Assembly: GCF_017573505.1 (NCBI RefSeq)
Contig: NZ_JAGEOJ010000012.1
Location: 1-64,000, forward strand
Length of the DNA stretch: 64,000 nucleotides
Origin: Actinomadura barringtoniae
GTDB taxonomy: Bacteria > Actinomycetota > Actinomycetes > Streptosporangiales > Streptosporangiaceae
Direction of reading: 5' to 3'
The position numbers were made by a program, and so were the translations under genes. Shown here one piece after another: positions 7,518 through 15,240 of this stretch. Positions within the stretch are counted from its first letter, which is position 1. Every line of letters begins with the position of its first letter. The notes beneath the pieces are model-generated. The model was not told where the DNA came from. It did no database searches and saw nothing but the letters and a program-made list of their open reading frames with translations.

Positions 7518-9055
7518 CAGGATCCCTCCACCGCGGCCGTGCCGCCCTTCGCCTCGGAGACGGCCAGCGCCATCACCGAGTCCTGCGTCGCCTCGTCGGC
7601 ACTGAGCTCGCCGGCGAGCCGCCCGCGCGCCATCACCAGCACCCGGTCGCTCATGCCCAGCACCTCGGGGAGGTCGCTGGAGATCATGAGGACGGCGTGC
7701 CCGGAGGCCGTGAGCGTGTTGATCAGCTGGTAGATCTCGACCTTGGCGCCGACGTCGATGCCGCGCGTCGGCTCGTCGAGGATGAGCACCTTCGCGTCGG
7801 CGAGCAGCCACTTGCCGATCACGATCTTCTGCTGGTTGCCGCCGGAGAGCGTCGCGACCTCCTGCCGCAGGCCGCTCATCCGGACGTTCAGCTTCCCGGC
7901 GATGTCGGCGGCGGCGCCGCGCTGCCCGGAACGGTCGACGAACCCGCCGTGGCTCGCCCGGCCGAGCGTGACCAGCCCAAGGTTCTCGCCGACGTCGGCC
8001 TCCAGCACCAGGCCCTGGCCCTTGCGGTCCTCGGGCACCAGCCCGACGCCCGCTTCCAGGGCCGCGTGCACGTCGCCCGAACGCAGCCGGCGACCCTCCA
8101 CGAGCACCTCGCCGCCGTCGTAGCGGTCGGCGCCGAAGATCGCGCGGGCCACCTCGGTGCGGCCCGCGCCGACCAGGCCCGCAAGGCCCACGACCTCGCC
8201 CGCGCGGACCTCGAACGAGACGTCCGCGAACGCGCCGTCGCGGCCGAGCCCGCGCACCTGGAGCAGCGCCGCGCCGGCTTCGGAACGTTCCCGTGGGTAC
8301 TGCTGCTCGATCGAACGCCCGACCATCAGCCGGACCAGTTCGTCCTCGGGGGTGCCCGCGGGCACCTCACCCACCGACCGGCCGTCCCGCAGCACGGTGA
8401 CGCGGTCGCCGATCCGCGGGATCTCCTCCAGGTGGTGGGTAATGAAGACGATCGCCACGCCGCGCTCGCGCAGCCGCCGGACGATCTCGAAGAGCCTGTC
8501 GACCTCGCCGGTCGTGAGCACGGCGGTCGGCTCGTCCATGATGAGCACCCGCGCGTCCTGGCCGAGCGCCTTGGCGATCTCGACCATCTGGCTGCGCGCG
8601 ATGCCGAGGTCGCCCATCCGCTGGCCGGGCTCGGCGTCCACGCCGGCCCGTTCCAGCAGCTCGCGGGCCTCGCGTTCCATCCGCCGCTTGTCGATCAGGC
8701 CGAACTTGCGGGGCTGGCGGCCGAGGAACAGGTTCTCGGCGACCGTCAGCTCGGGTACGAGGTTGAACTCCTGGTAGATGGTCGCGATGCCGAGCCGCTG
8801 GGCGTCCTGCGCGGAACGGATCTCGGTCTCCGCGCCGTCCACCACGATCCGGCCGGAGTCGGGGCGGTGCGCGCCCGACAGCGCCTTGATGAGGGTGCTC
8901 TTGCCCGCGCCGTTCTCGCCGAGCAGGACATGCACCTCGCCCGGCCGCAGGTCGAAGTCGACCCCGTCCAGGGCCACCACGCCCGGGAAGGTCTTGCGCA
9001 GGTCATGGACCCGCAGGATCTCCCGGCCCGCTGAGGACTCCGACTCGTCCGTCAT
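7517..9055 (-). CDS. rbsA: Ribose ABC transporter ATP-binding protein
   Basis: 512-aa double-ATPase of the CUT2 sugar-importer class. The first ATPase half has Walker A GENGAGKST, a YQEF Q-loop and Walker B VLIMDEPTA. The second half has a degenerate Walker A (GLVGAGRTEV), the signature LSGGNQQK and Walker B VLILDEPT followed by RGIDVGAK; degenerate second Walker A motifs are normal for RbsA/MglA. It powers uptake through the fused permease/binding protein encoded immediately downstream. ATG 9055 overlaps the regulator's stop as ATGA. Specificity for ribose rests on the neighbouring ribokinase. Confidence 0.93.
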   Translation of the reverse strand: MTDESESSAGREILRVHDLRKTFPGVVALDGVDFDLRPGEVHVLLGENGAGKSTLIKALSGAHRPDSGRIVVDGAETEIRSAQDAQRLGIATIYQEFNLVPELTVAENLFLGRQPRKFGLIDKRRMEREARELLERAGVDAEPGQRMGDLGIARSQMVEIAKALGQDARVLIMDEPTAVLTTGEVDRLFEIVRRLRERGVAIVFITHHLEEIPRIGDRVTVLRDGRSVGEVPAGTPEDELVRLMVGRSIEQQYPRERSEAGAALLQVRGLGRDGAFADVSFEVRAGEVVGLAGLVGAGRTEVARAIFGADRYDGGEVLVEGRRLRSGDVHAALEAGVGLVPEDRKGQGLVLEADVGENLGLVTLGRASHGGFVDRSGQRGAAADIAGKLNVRMSGLRQEVATLSGGNQQKIVIGKWLLADAKVLILDEPTRGIDVGAKVEIYQLINTLTASGHAVLMISSDLPEVLGMSDRVLVMARGRLAGELSADEATQDSVMALAVSEAKGGTAAVEGS

Positions 9056-10071
9056 GCCGGACCACTCCCTTCCTTGAACGGCGGTTCGCCGCACGAGCGG
9101 CGCACCACCAGCCGAGCCGACAGCACCACCGACCCGACGTCCTGCCCGGCCACCCGTTCGATCAGCGCGCGCACCGACCGCCGCCCGAGCGCCTGAACGG
9201 GCTGGGCGATCGCGGTGAGCGGCGGGTCGAGGTGGGTGAACCAGGGCAGGTCGTCGTAGGAGGCCAGGCCGACGTCCGCCGGGATCCGAAGCCCCCGTGC
9301 CCGGATCTCGTCGAGTGCGCCCAGCGCCATCAGGTTGTCCCCCGCGACGATCACCTCGGGTGGTTCCCCGAGGTCCAGCAGGCGGGCGGCGCTCGCGCGG
9401 CCGCTCGCCGCCTGGAAGTCCCCTGCCTCCAGGTAGTCCTCCCGTACGGCGAGACCGTGCTCGCCGAGCGCCGCGACGAACGCGGCGGTCCGTTCGCGCC
9501 CGGTGGACAGCAGCGCCGGGCCGGAGATGAAGGCGAGCCTGCGGTGCCCGAGTGTCCGCAGGTGCCCCACCAGCTCGTTGATCGCCTCGGCCCCGTCCGC
9601 GCGCACGGTCGGGACCTCCAGACCCGGAAGCGTGCGGTCGAGGAAGACCAGCGGCTCGCCGCCCGCCACCATGTCCCGCACGAGCGGCGTGATCTCGGCG
9701 GTGGGGCACAGCAGCAGGCCGTCCACGCGCTGCTCCAGCAGCGTGCGCACATAGTGGTCCTGGCGGTCGGGGCGTTCGTCGGCGTTGCCGATGACGACCG
9801 AATAGCCGAGCGTGCGCGCCTCGTCCTCGACGGCGCGGGCCAGCTCGGTGAAGAACGGGTTGAGGATGTCGCCGATGATCAGGCCGATGGTCCGGGTGGC
9901 GTCGGTGCGCAGCGAGCGCGCGACGGCGTTCGGCCGGTAGCCGAGCTCGGCCACGGCGGCCAGCACCCGGGCCCTGGTCGGCTCGGTGACCGCGGCGCTG
10001 TCGTTCAGCACGCGCGAGACCGTGGCGACCGACACCCCGGCCAGCCGCGCGACGTCCTTGACGCCGGCCAT
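9052..10071 (-). CDS. LacI-family transcriptional regulator of the ribose operon
   Basis: 339-aa LacI-type repressor with an N-terminal helix-turn-helix and hinge (VKDVARLAGVSVATVSRVLN, then YRPNAVARSLR) and a periplasmic-binding-protein-like effector domain (GLIIGDILNPFFTELARAVED, DNLMALGALDEI, GLASYDDLPWF). It is the first gene of the operon regulator-rbsA-rbsCB-rbsK and overlaps rbsA by 4 nt. Start ATG 10071 has GGAGG 5 nt upstream; GTG 10077 is less likely. Two 14-bp LacI-type operators lie just upstream, so autoregulation with a ribose-derived effector is the simplest model (inference). Confidence 0.9.
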   Translation of the reverse strand: MAGVKDVARLAGVSVATVSRVLNDSAAVTEPTRARVLAAVAELGYRPNAVARSLRTDATRTIGLIIGDILNPFFTELARAVEDEARTLGYSVVIGNADERPDRQDHYVRTLLEQRVDGLLLCPTAEITPLVRDMVAGGEPLVFLDRTLPGLEVPTVRADGAEAINELVGHLRTLGHRRLAFISGPALLSTGRERTAAFVAALGEHGLAVREDYLEAGDFQAASGRASAARLLDLGEPPEVIVAGDNLMALGALDEIRARGLRIPADVGLASYDDLPWFTHLDPPLTAIAQPVQALGRRSVRALIERVAGQDVGSVVLSARLVVRRSCGEPPFKEGSGPA

Positions 10072-10085
10072 GGCCACCTCCGCGT

Positions 10086-10099
10086 TGTAATCGTTTACA
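10086..10099. promoter_or_regulatory. LacI-type operator 1 of the ribose operon
   Basis: TGTAATCGTTTACA is an imperfect palindrome with the central CG typical of LacI-family sites. It is the exact reverse complement of the site at 10110-10123; centre-to-centre distance is 24 bp. It lies 14 bp upstream of the regulator's start codon. Confidence 0.85.
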
Positions 10100-10109
10100 T
10101 CCGTGTGTT

Positions 10110-10123
10110 TGTAAACGATTACA
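10110..10123. promoter_or_regulatory. LacI-type operator 2 of the ribose operon
   Basis: TGTAAACGATTACA, the exact inverse of operator 1. A tentative minus-strand promoter (TTGCGG at 10139-10144, 17-bp spacer, TAATCG at 10116-10121) would place the -10 box inside this operator, so binding would block RNA polymerase. Confidence 0.8.
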
Positions 10124-10165
10124 CGAGCCCGGGTAATCCCGCAACCAGCGATCTGTCGCTGCGGC

Positions 10166-10202
10166 TTAGCTCGGCGGCCTATCTCGGCAGACTCATCTCG
10201 GC
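10166..10202 (-). repeat. Threefold stop-codon repeat after the 77-aa gene
   Basis: Read on the minus strand, GCCGAGATGA (10202-10193, including the gene's TGA) is followed by GCCGAGATAG (10188-10179) and GCCGAGCTAA (10175-10166). The periods are 14 and 13 bp. The three copies end in TGA, TAG and TAA respectively. Confidence 0.75.
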
Positions 10203-10426
10203 GACAGCCCGGCCAGGTCCACGACCTCGGCCAGTTCCTCGACGGACGCGTAGTAGCCGCGCCCCACCAGGGCCCCGCCCTTCGTCACCACGAACGCCGT
10301 CGTGACGTCTCCCGGGATTCCCGCGAGGTCGGCCCAGACCCGCTGCGCGCCCTCCAGCAGTACCCCGGTGACCCGTAAGCCGCTCGGCCCGGCCCAGCGG
10401 ACGATCTCCCCCCGATCACTCCCCAT
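10193..10426 (-). CDS. Small protein of unknown function (77 aa)
   Basis: I do not recognise the family. The frame has strong third-position GC, no rare codons except one TTA, and a plausible globular sequence (LRVTGVLLEGAQRVWADLAGIPG, GGALVGRGYYASVEELAEVVDLAGL). No signal peptide or membrane segment is visible. ATG 10426 is chosen as the only ATG near the upstream boundary; no clear Shine-Dalgarno sequence precedes it, so it may be leaderless. It is divergent from the DUF2293 gene. The TTA codon is notable because in many actinomycetes TTA genes depend on the bldA tRNA. Its stop lies in a threefold repeat. Confidence 0.5.
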   Translation of the reverse strand: MGSDRGEIVRWAGPSGLRVTGVLLEGAQRVWADLAGIPGDVTTAFVVTKGGALVGRGYYASVEELAEVVDLAGLSPR

Positions 10427-10507
10427 GAGATCAACATTACGCTGAGTGATCGTCACGGCTCGCGGGTGGACCCTCGGCATCGGGCCTCGCCCGTCGGTGG
10501 TGGCCGA

Positions 10508-10513
10508 TACCGT
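10508..10513 (+). promoter_or_regulatory. -10 element of a probable leaderless promoter
   Basis: TACCGT, exactly 7 nt before the GTG at 10521. Same spacing and pattern as the box at 4040-4045. Confidence 0.5.
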
Positions 10514-10520
10514 TGCGCGC

Positions 10521-11567
10521 GTGAGTGAGGCGCACGAGTCCCGGCTGGCGCACCGGGTGGCCGAGGCCGCCGAGACGGTCCACAAGCGATCCAAGAGCGT
10601 GTCGGCGGTCGCCGTGTTCGGCCGCATGGGCTGGCTGACCTCGTCCCGCGTGGACGAGTGGCGCCAGGGCCGGCGCGACCATCTCGAGGCGGTCATGACG
10701 GTCCGCGACGACAAGATCGCCGCCGCGCTGCGGGCGCTGCGCGACTGGGCCGAACGACAAGGCCTGGAGCCCAGCGAGACCGCCTACCTGGCCGCGACCC
10801 GCGACCACCGCCCGCTGCGGTTCACCGCGCACGGTGACGAGGCGGTCGAACGCGCCTACCGCACGCACTGGATCTCGCCCGACCTCACGCCGGCCCAGCG
10901 CGAACGGCTCAACAAGGCCCCCGATCTGGTGGCGATCCTGCCCCTCACCGCCTGGACCTGCGCGAGCTGCCACGGCACCGGCGAGTTCTACGTGCTGGAG
11001 GAGGACGCGCCGATCTGCCTCACCTGCTCAGACATGGATCACCTGGTCTTCCTGCCCTCCGGCGACGCCGCGCTCAGCCGCCGAGCCAAGAAGGAGAGCG
11101 GCCTGTCGGCGGTGGTGAAGCAGCTCAACAAGCGGCGCAAGCGCTACGAGCGGCGCGGTGTGCTGGTCGAGGAGGCCGCGCTCGAACGCGCCGAGGAGCA
11201 GTGCCTGGCCGACGAGGACCTGCGGGCCCGCCGCCGCGAACGCGAGCGTGAACGCCGCGACCAGCAGGACGTGGAGTTCCAGAAGCGCATGGCGGCCGAA
11301 GTCCTGCGGCTGTTCCCCGGCTGCCCGCCCGAGCGCGCCGAGGAGATCGCCCACCACGCGGGGGTGCGCGGCAGCGGCCGGGTGGGCCGTTCGGCGGCCG
11401 GGCGCGACCTGGAGGCGAACGCCGTCACGCTGGCCGTCGCCGCCTCCGTCCGGCACCTGGACACCGACTACGACCAGCAGCTGATGTCCGGGGTGCCGCG
11501 CCGCCAGGCCCGCGACAACATCCGCGCCAGGATGGACGCCGTCCTCGCCTCCTGGCGTTCTGCGTGA
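10521..11567 (+). CDS. DUF2293 domain-containing protein
   Basis: 348 aa, cytoplasmic. The C-terminal 80 residues (LFPGCPPERAEEIAHHAG, GSGRVGRSAAGRDLE, YDQQLMSGVPRRQAR) fit DUF2293, a family of unknown role. The middle contains two CxxC pairs (CASCHGTG and CLTCSDMDHL) that could form a zinc ribbon. Between the two lies a very basic, predicted helical stretch (KQLNKRRKRYERRG, then RARRRERERERRDQQ). A nucleic-acid-binding role is conceivable but not shown. GTG 10521 is chosen because of the TACCGT box 7 nt upstream. The 3' end is repeated in tandem beyond the stop. Confidence 0.8.
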   Translation: MSEAHESRLAHRVAEAAETVHKRSKSVSAVAVFGRMGWLTSSRVDEWRQGRRDHLEAVMTVRDDKIAAALRALRDWAERQGLEPSETAYLAATRDHRPLRFTAHGDEAVERAYRTHWISPDLTPAQRERLNKAPDLVAILPLTAWTCASCHGTGEFYVLEEDAPICLTCSDMDHLVFLPSGDAALSRRAKKESGLSAVVKQLNKRRKRYERRGVLVEEAALERAEEQCLADEDLRARRRERERERRDQQDVEFQKRMAAEVLRLFPGCPPERAEEIAHHAGVRGSGRVGRSAAGRDLEANAVTLAVAASVRHLDTDYDQQLMSGVPRRQARDNIRARMDAVLASWRSA

Positions 11568-11616
11568 CCGGCCTCCTGGCGTTCTGCGCGAGAGCCTCCC
11601 GGCGTTCTCCTTGACG
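11547..11616 (+). repeat. 3 x 23-24-bp repeat covering the DUF2293 stop codon
   Basis: The segment starting GCCTCCTGGCGTTCTGCGTG (11547) contains the final codons and TGA of the DUF2293 gene. A near-identical copy starts at 11571 and a more diverged one at 11594. Confidence 0.85.
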
Positions 11617-11646
11617 GCCGATGAGCCACCTGACGAAGATCTCGTC

Positions 11647-12282
11647 ATGGCCCCAACACCCCGGCCCCTTCCGGCGGTCCGTCCGGTCGCCCGTCCCGAC
11701 GTCGCCGATGTCGCCGCGGCACTGGCCCGCGCCTTCGAGGACGACCCCGTCATGATGTTCCTGCTGCCCGACGAGGTGTCCCGGCTGCGCAGGCTGACCG
11801 CGATGTTCTCGATCCTCACCAAGCACGTGCACCTGAAGCACGAGGGCAGCGAGGTCGGTCTCCGCGACGGCACGATCGCCGCCGGGGCGCTGTGGGATCC
11901 GCCCGGTCACTGGCGCGTGCCGCTGACCAGCCAGCTCCGGCAGGCCATCCCGCTGGTCCGCGCGTTCGGCACCCGGCTGCCGACCATCCTGCGCGCGCTG
12001 GGCACCATCGAGCAGGATCATCCCAAGGAGCACCACTGGTACCTGGCGACGCTCGGCACCGACCCGTCGGCGCAGGGTCTCGGCCTGGGCGGCGCGCTCC
12101 TGCGCTCCCGGCTCGATCGCTGCGACGAGGAGGGCGTGCCCGCCTACCTGGAGTCCTCCAAGGAGAGCAACATACCCTACTACGAGCGGTTCGGCTTCAA
12201 GGTGACGGGCGAGCTCCAGCTGCCCGGTGCCGGGGCCCCGCCGGTATGGCCGATGTGGCGGGACCCCGACCGCAAGCTCTGA
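11647..12282 (+). CDS. GNAT family N-acetyltransferase
   Basis: 211-aa GNAT-fold acyltransferase. The acetyl-CoA motif is seen in HHWYLATLGTDPSAQGLGLGGALL, followed by YLESSKESNIPYYERFGFKVTGE, the usual C-terminal GNAT strand-helix. The N-terminus (VRPVARPDVADVAAALARAFEDDPVM) is typical of actinobacterial GNATs of unassigned substrate. ATG 11647 is preferred over TTG 11611 because the TTG lies inside the repeat that follows the upstream gene. It is convergent with the glycerophosphodiesterase. Confidence 0.85.
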   Translation: MAPTPRPLPAVRPVARPDVADVAAALARAFEDDPVMMFLLPDEVSRLRRLTAMFSILTKHVHLKHEGSEVGLRDGTIAAGALWDPPGHWRVPLTSQLRQAIPLVRAFGTRLPTILRALGTIEQDHPKEHHWYLATLGTDPSAQGLGLGGALLRSRLDRCDEEGVPAYLESSKESNIPYYERFGFKVTGELQLPGAGAPPVWPMWRDPDRKL

Positions 12283-12294
12283 AAGCCCTCAGCC

Positions 12295-13434
12295 TTACTT
12301 GCCGCCCTGGAACTCCTTGCGAGCGATGACGGCGGTGTCGGAGTTGTCGCTGAACACCGCGTCCAGGCCCGCCTTGAAGAAGATGCCGTACTCGGTGAGC
12401 GCCTGGCCGTAGTCGCCGTTGGCCGTGCCGTTCCTGAGGTCAGTCGGCAGGAACTGGTTCTCATTGCGGAACGTCCAGGAGATGACCTTCAGCCCGGCGG
12501 CGTGCGCGTCCTTCACCAGCGGGGTCGGTGTGCCCAGGCTGCCGTCGCTCTTCAGCGGGATGACGCGGGCCTTCTCCGGGCCGATCCAGTCGGCGTACTT
12601 GGCGATGTCCTTGAGCCCGGAGGGCTTCACCATGTCGTCGTAGGTCGGGCCCTTGCCGTTCGCGACGGTGTCGTAGGGCGAGCCGGTCGTGATGGCCTGC
12701 ATGGCGGGCACGCACAGGCTCTTGTGCAGGATCTGCAGGCTGGTCGGCTCGAACGACTGCACGATGGCGCGGCCGTCGTGGTGGTCCAGGCCGTTGCGCT
12801 TGAGCGTCGCGATGAGGGTCGGCTCCAGCGGGTGCCCGATCGAGCGGAAGTACGTGGGGTGCTTGGTCTCGGGGAAGACGCCGATGCGGCGGTGGTAGGT
12901 CCGGCTCAGCTGCTTGGACAGGTCGATGACCTCCTGCAGCGTCGGGATCTGGTAGCGCCCGTTGTAGAGGGTGTTGTGCTGGCGGATGTCGGGCAGGCGC
13001 TCGACCGCGCGCAGCGTCTTCAGCTCGGCGAGCGTGAAGTCCTCGGTGAACCAGCCGGTGACCTTGGCGCCGTCGATGGTCTTGGTGGTCTTGCGGCCGG
13101 CGAACTCGGGGTGCTTGGAGACGTCGGTGGTGCCGCCGATCTCGTTCTCGTGCCGGGCGACGAGCTGGCCGTCCTTGGTCGGGACCAGGTCGGGCTCGAT
13201 GTAGTCGGCGCCGAGTTGCGCGGCCAGTTCGTACGAGGCGATGGTGTGCTCGGGCCGGTAGCCGGCGGCGCCGCGGTGCCCGACGACGATGATGCCGTGC
13301 GAGGCGCGTTCGCCCGCGCTCCGCGCCGAGGCCTGTGCCGATCCCACAACGGCCATCATGGGCAGCAGCACGGCGCCGGCCGCCAGAATCGCCGCTTTCG
13401 CGCGGCCCTTCCCCGTGCGCGCTCGGGTGACCAT
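12295..13434 (-). CDS. glpQ: Secreted glycerophosphodiester phosphodiesterase
   Basis: 379-aa GlpQ-type enzyme that splits glycerophosphodiesters into glycerol-3-phosphate and an alcohol. A basic then hydrophobic N-terminus (AKAAILAAGAVLLPMMAVVGSAQA) is a signal peptide. Catalytic features of the GDPD TIM barrel are present: HRGAAGYRPEHT with the catalytic His, YIEPDLVPTKDGQLVARHENEI with metal-binding acids and the second His, and GVFPETKHP. ATG 13434 has GAGGAG 6 nt upstream. It is divergent from a PhoD-type enzyme; both fit phosphate scavenging from phospholipid head groups or teichoic acids. Confidence 0.93.
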   Translation of the reverse strand: MVTRARTGKGRAKAAILAAGAVLLPMMAVVGSAQASARSAGERASHGIIVVGHRGAAGYRPEHTIASYELAAQLGADYIEPDLVPTKDGQLVARHENEIGGTTDVSKHPEFAGRKTTKTIDGAKVTGWFTEDFTLAELKTLRAVERLPDIRQHNTLYNGRYQIPTLQEVIDLSKQLSRTYHRRIGVFPETKHPTYFRSIGHPLEPTLIATLKRNGLDHHDGRAIVQSFEPTSLQILHKSLCVPAMQAITTGSPYDTVANGKGPTYDDMVKPSGLKDIAKYADWIGPEKARVIPLKSDGSLGTPTPLVKDAHAAGLKVISWTFRNENQFLPTDLRNGTANGDYGQALTEYGIFFKAGLDAVFSDNSDTAVIARKEFQGGK

Positions 13435-13668
13435 GGTTGCTCCTCTCGACGCGGGTCCCGGGCGGACCACCGCAGCCCGGAAGCTATCGAGCGGCCGCTA
13501 CCCCGGCCAGGACCCGGCCGATGACGGCCCGGTCAAGGTTGATCGGCGATCCGGTGAACGCGCGGGGCACGCGGCGGACTCGAACGCACCCTTAACTAGC
13601 CGTTGCATTCGTTGTCGTGCGCGGCTTCCACGGGCCTCAACCGCAGCGCCTGCACTTGAGGTGTGGAC
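13435..13668. promoter_or_regulatory. Divergent glpQ/phoD intergenic region
   Basis: 234 bp separating two secreted phosphoesterase genes. A single GTTCACC heptamer (minus strand, 13559-13553) resembles one PHO-box unit, but the adjacent 11-bp units are poor matches, so PhoP control is only a suggestion. No clear -35/-10 pair was found. Confidence 0.3.
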
Positions 13669-15207
13669 GTGACCCGCAGGAGCTTCCTCGCCACCTCCGG
13701 CCTCGCCGGCGTGGCTCCCCTGACGAACCGGACGGGCCGCGTGAGCGCCGCCCGGCCCGACCCCTTCGAACTCGGCGTCGCCTCCGGCGATCCGGCGCCC
13801 GACGGCGTGGTGCTGTGGACCCGGCTGGCGCCGCGGCCGCTTGCCGACGACGGGCTCGGCGGCATGCCGGGCGGCGACGTCACCGTCGAGTGGCAGGTCG
13901 CCGAGGACCAGCGCTTCGCCCGCGTGGTGCGGTCGGGCCGCAGCATCACCAGGCGCGCGGACGGCGGCAGCGTGCACGTCGAGGTGAATGGGCTGCGCCC
14001 CGGCGCGGAGTACTTCTACCGCTTCAAGGCCGCCGGCCACCTGTCCCCCATCGGCCGTACGCGCACGGCGCCCGCTCCCGGCGTGGCCGCTCCCTTCACC
14101 TTCGCGGCGGCCTCGTGCGCCTACTACGAGCACGGCTACTTCACCGCGTACCGGCGGATGGCCGACCAGCACCCCGACCTGATGATCCACGTCGGCGACT
14201 ACATCTACGAGGACTCGGCGGGCGACGACGAGCCCGTCAAGATCGTTCGGCGGCACGCGGGCGGCACCTGCCTGACGCTCGCCGACTTCCGCCGCCGCCA
14301 CGCGCAGTACCGCACCGACCCGGACCTTCAGGCCGCGCACGCGATGGCGCCCTGGGCGGTCACCCTCGACGACCACGAGGTGGAGAACAACTGGGCGGGC
14401 AGCCACTCCGGCAAGCCCGACATCCCTGGGTTCGCGGCGCGCAAGCGGGCCGCCTTCCGCGCGTACTACGAGAACATGCCCCTGCGGAGGCCGGCCCTGC
14501 AGCCGAACGGGCGGCTCCGGCTCACCCGGCGGATCCCCTGGGGCTCGCTGACCAACGTCCACATGCTCGACACCCGCCAGTTCCGCTCCGACCAGCCCTG
14601 CGAGGACGGGCTGCGCACCGGCTGCGACGAACGCATGGACAGCAAGCGGGTCATGGTCGGCGCGGCGGAACTGCGGTGGCTGAACGACGGGCTGCGCTCC
14701 TCGCGCGCGACATGGAACGTTCTCGCGCAGCAGGTCTTCCTCGCCCAGCGCGACCACCGGCTCGGCCCGGGCCTGGAGATGGCGCTGGACGGGTGGGACG
14801 GCTACGCGGCCGACCGCGCCAGGCTGATCAGCGGGCTCATGGCGTCCGGCGCGCGCAACCCGGTGGTGCTCACCGGTGACGTGCACGTCGCGCACGCCAA
14901 CGACCTGCTGACCGACTTCGACGACCCGGACTCGGCGCGCGTCGGCGTCGAGCTGGTCACCACGTCGATCTCCAGCGACGGCGACGGCTACAACGACCCG
15001 GTGTCCAACGCGGCGATCCGCACGGAGAACCCGCACATCGCCTACATCGATCAGCGCCGCGGTTACGTGCTCTGCAAGGCCGACGCCACGCAGATGCGGG
15101 CGGAGTTCCACACGCTCCCGTACATCAGCCGCAAGGGCGCGCCCGACAGCGTGAGCGCCGTCTTCACCATCGCCGACGGCGCCCGCTCCCTGGGCCGCAC
15201 GACCTGA
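13669..15207 (+). CDS. phoD: Tat-exported PhoD-type alkaline phosphatase/phosphodiesterase
   Basis: 512-aa PhoD-family enzyme. The twin-arginine signal (TRRSFLATSGLAG) is at the very start. The N-terminal domain has LGVASGDPAPDGVVLWTRLAP; the metal-dependent catalytic domain shows FAAASC, MIHVGDYIYED, TLDDHEVENNW and VVLTGDVHVAH, the PhoD Fe/Ca ligands. It removes phosphate from mono- or diesters outside the cell. GTG 13669 has GAGG 7 nt upstream; the alternative GTG 13663 adds two residues. The last bases and stop (CGCACGACCTGA) recur 20 bp later. A second PhoD lies at 19748-21334. Confidence 0.92.
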   Translation: MTRRSFLATSGLAGVAPLTNRTGRVSAARPDPFELGVASGDPAPDGVVLWTRLAPRPLADDGLGGMPGGDVTVEWQVAEDQRFARVVRSGRSITRRADGGSVHVEVNGLRPGAEYFYRFKAAGHLSPIGRTRTAPAPGVAAPFTFAAASCAYYEHGYFTAYRRMADQHPDLMIHVGDYIYEDSAGDDEPVKIVRRHAGGTCLTLADFRRRHAQYRTDPDLQAAHAMAPWAVTLDDHEVENNWAGSHSGKPDIPGFAARKRAAFRAYYENMPLRRPALQPNGRLRLTRRIPWGSLTNVHMLDTRQFRSDQPCEDGLRTGCDERMDSKRVMVGAAELRWLNDGLRSSRATWNVLAQQVFLAQRDHRLGPGLEMALDGWDGYAADRARLISGLMASGARNPVVLTGDVHVAHANDLLTDFDDPDSARVGVELVTTSISSDGDGYNDPVSNAAIRTENPHIAYIDQRRGYVLCKADATQMRAEFHTLPYISRKGAPDSVSAVFTIADGARSLGRTT

Positions 15208-15240
15208 GAGCCGATCGCACGACCTGACGGTCAGCCGATC
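15196..15240 (+). repeat. Stop-codon duplication after phoD
   Basis: CGCACGACCTGA, containing the phoD stop, occurs at 15196-15207 and again at 15216-15227. AGCCGATC follows both copies (15209-15216 and 15233-15240). The second copy runs into the 3' end of the convergent FG-GAP gene. Confidence 0.65.

Noticed and set aside
12268..12294. A tenth stop-codon duplication after the GNAT gene
   Set aside because: AGCTCTGA and AGCCCTCA are too short and too diverged to call.
13435..13668. PHO box controlling glpQ and phoD
   Set aside because: Only one GTTCACC-like heptamer is present and the neighbouring 11-bp units do not match, so it is noted only as a weak possibility.
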